Shown here: piece after piece, positions 6,308 to 6,329 of the stretch
Layout: the number at the start of each line of letters is the position of its first letter
Numbering within the stretch: the stretch's first letter is position 1
NCBI GenBank assembly: GCA_000467935.1
Contig: KI259840.1
Coordinates: forward strand, 1 to 6,329
Reading direction: 5' to 3'
Source of the DNA: Peptostreptococcaceae bacterium oral taxon 113 str. W5053
GTDB taxonomy: Bacteria; Bacillota; Clostridia; Tissierellales; Peptoniphilaceae
Length of the DNA: 6,329 nucleotides
Translations under genes and position numbers: made by a program
The notes under the pieces: generated by a model
What the model was told of the DNA's origin: nothing
What the model saw: only the letters and a program-made list of their open reading frames with translations
Database searches by the model: none

Positions 6308-6329
6308 ATCTCTTGAATTTATAAACTAA

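Overview
The window is AT-rich DNA (very low GC, with heavy use of AGA, ATA and TTA codons, strong AGGAGG-type ribosome binding sites and intrinsic terminators). This fits a low-GC Bacillota bacterium such as a clostridium, an anaerobic coccus or a relative. I cannot name the genus. The first 16 bases are a pure G run, which looks like a sequencing or assembly artefact at a contig end, so the locus may be cut off on its left side.

Positions 43-5798 hold one compact plus-strand cluster that reads as a biosynthetic locus for a ribosomally made, radical-SAM-modified peptide (RiPP). In order it contains: a radical SAM/SPASM maturase with an N-terminal PqqD-like recognition domain (90-1292); a 28-residue peptide gene behind a near-perfect Shine-Dalgarno (1329-1415); a strong hairpin followed by a T-rich tract (1428-1470); a two-gene ABC transporter of the BcrA/BcrB type (1504-2388 and 2385-3161); a CPBP/Abi-family membrane protease-like protein (3148-3822); a small four-helix membrane protein of unknown function (3842-4258); and a fused membrane/ATPase ABC exporter (4242-5798). 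The genes after the hairpin overlap or lie within 19 bases of each other, so they are very probably one operon.

The key object is the 28-residue peptide, which is easy to miss because of its size. Its core starts N-K-K-G-C-G-T-F-S and ends T-V-G-V-F-G-I. From memory this resembles both ends of subtilosin A (starts N-K-G-C-A-T-C-S, ends T-G-L-F-G-L-W-G), but it is much shorter and has one cysteine instead of three. The working hypothesis is a minimal sactipeptide in which the single Cys11 is joined to Phe26, the counterpart of the Cys4-Phe31 bond of subtilosin. The maturase would install the bond, the fused ABC protein would export the product, and the BcrAB-type pair plus one or both small membrane proteins would give self-protection or process the leader. 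No dedicated leader peptidase of the AlbE/AlbF type is visible.

Positions 5799-6329 are decayed mobile DNA: two short palindromes, a fragment of an IS30-family transposase broken by stop codons and frameshifts (5895-6298), and an intrinsic terminator (6275-6307).
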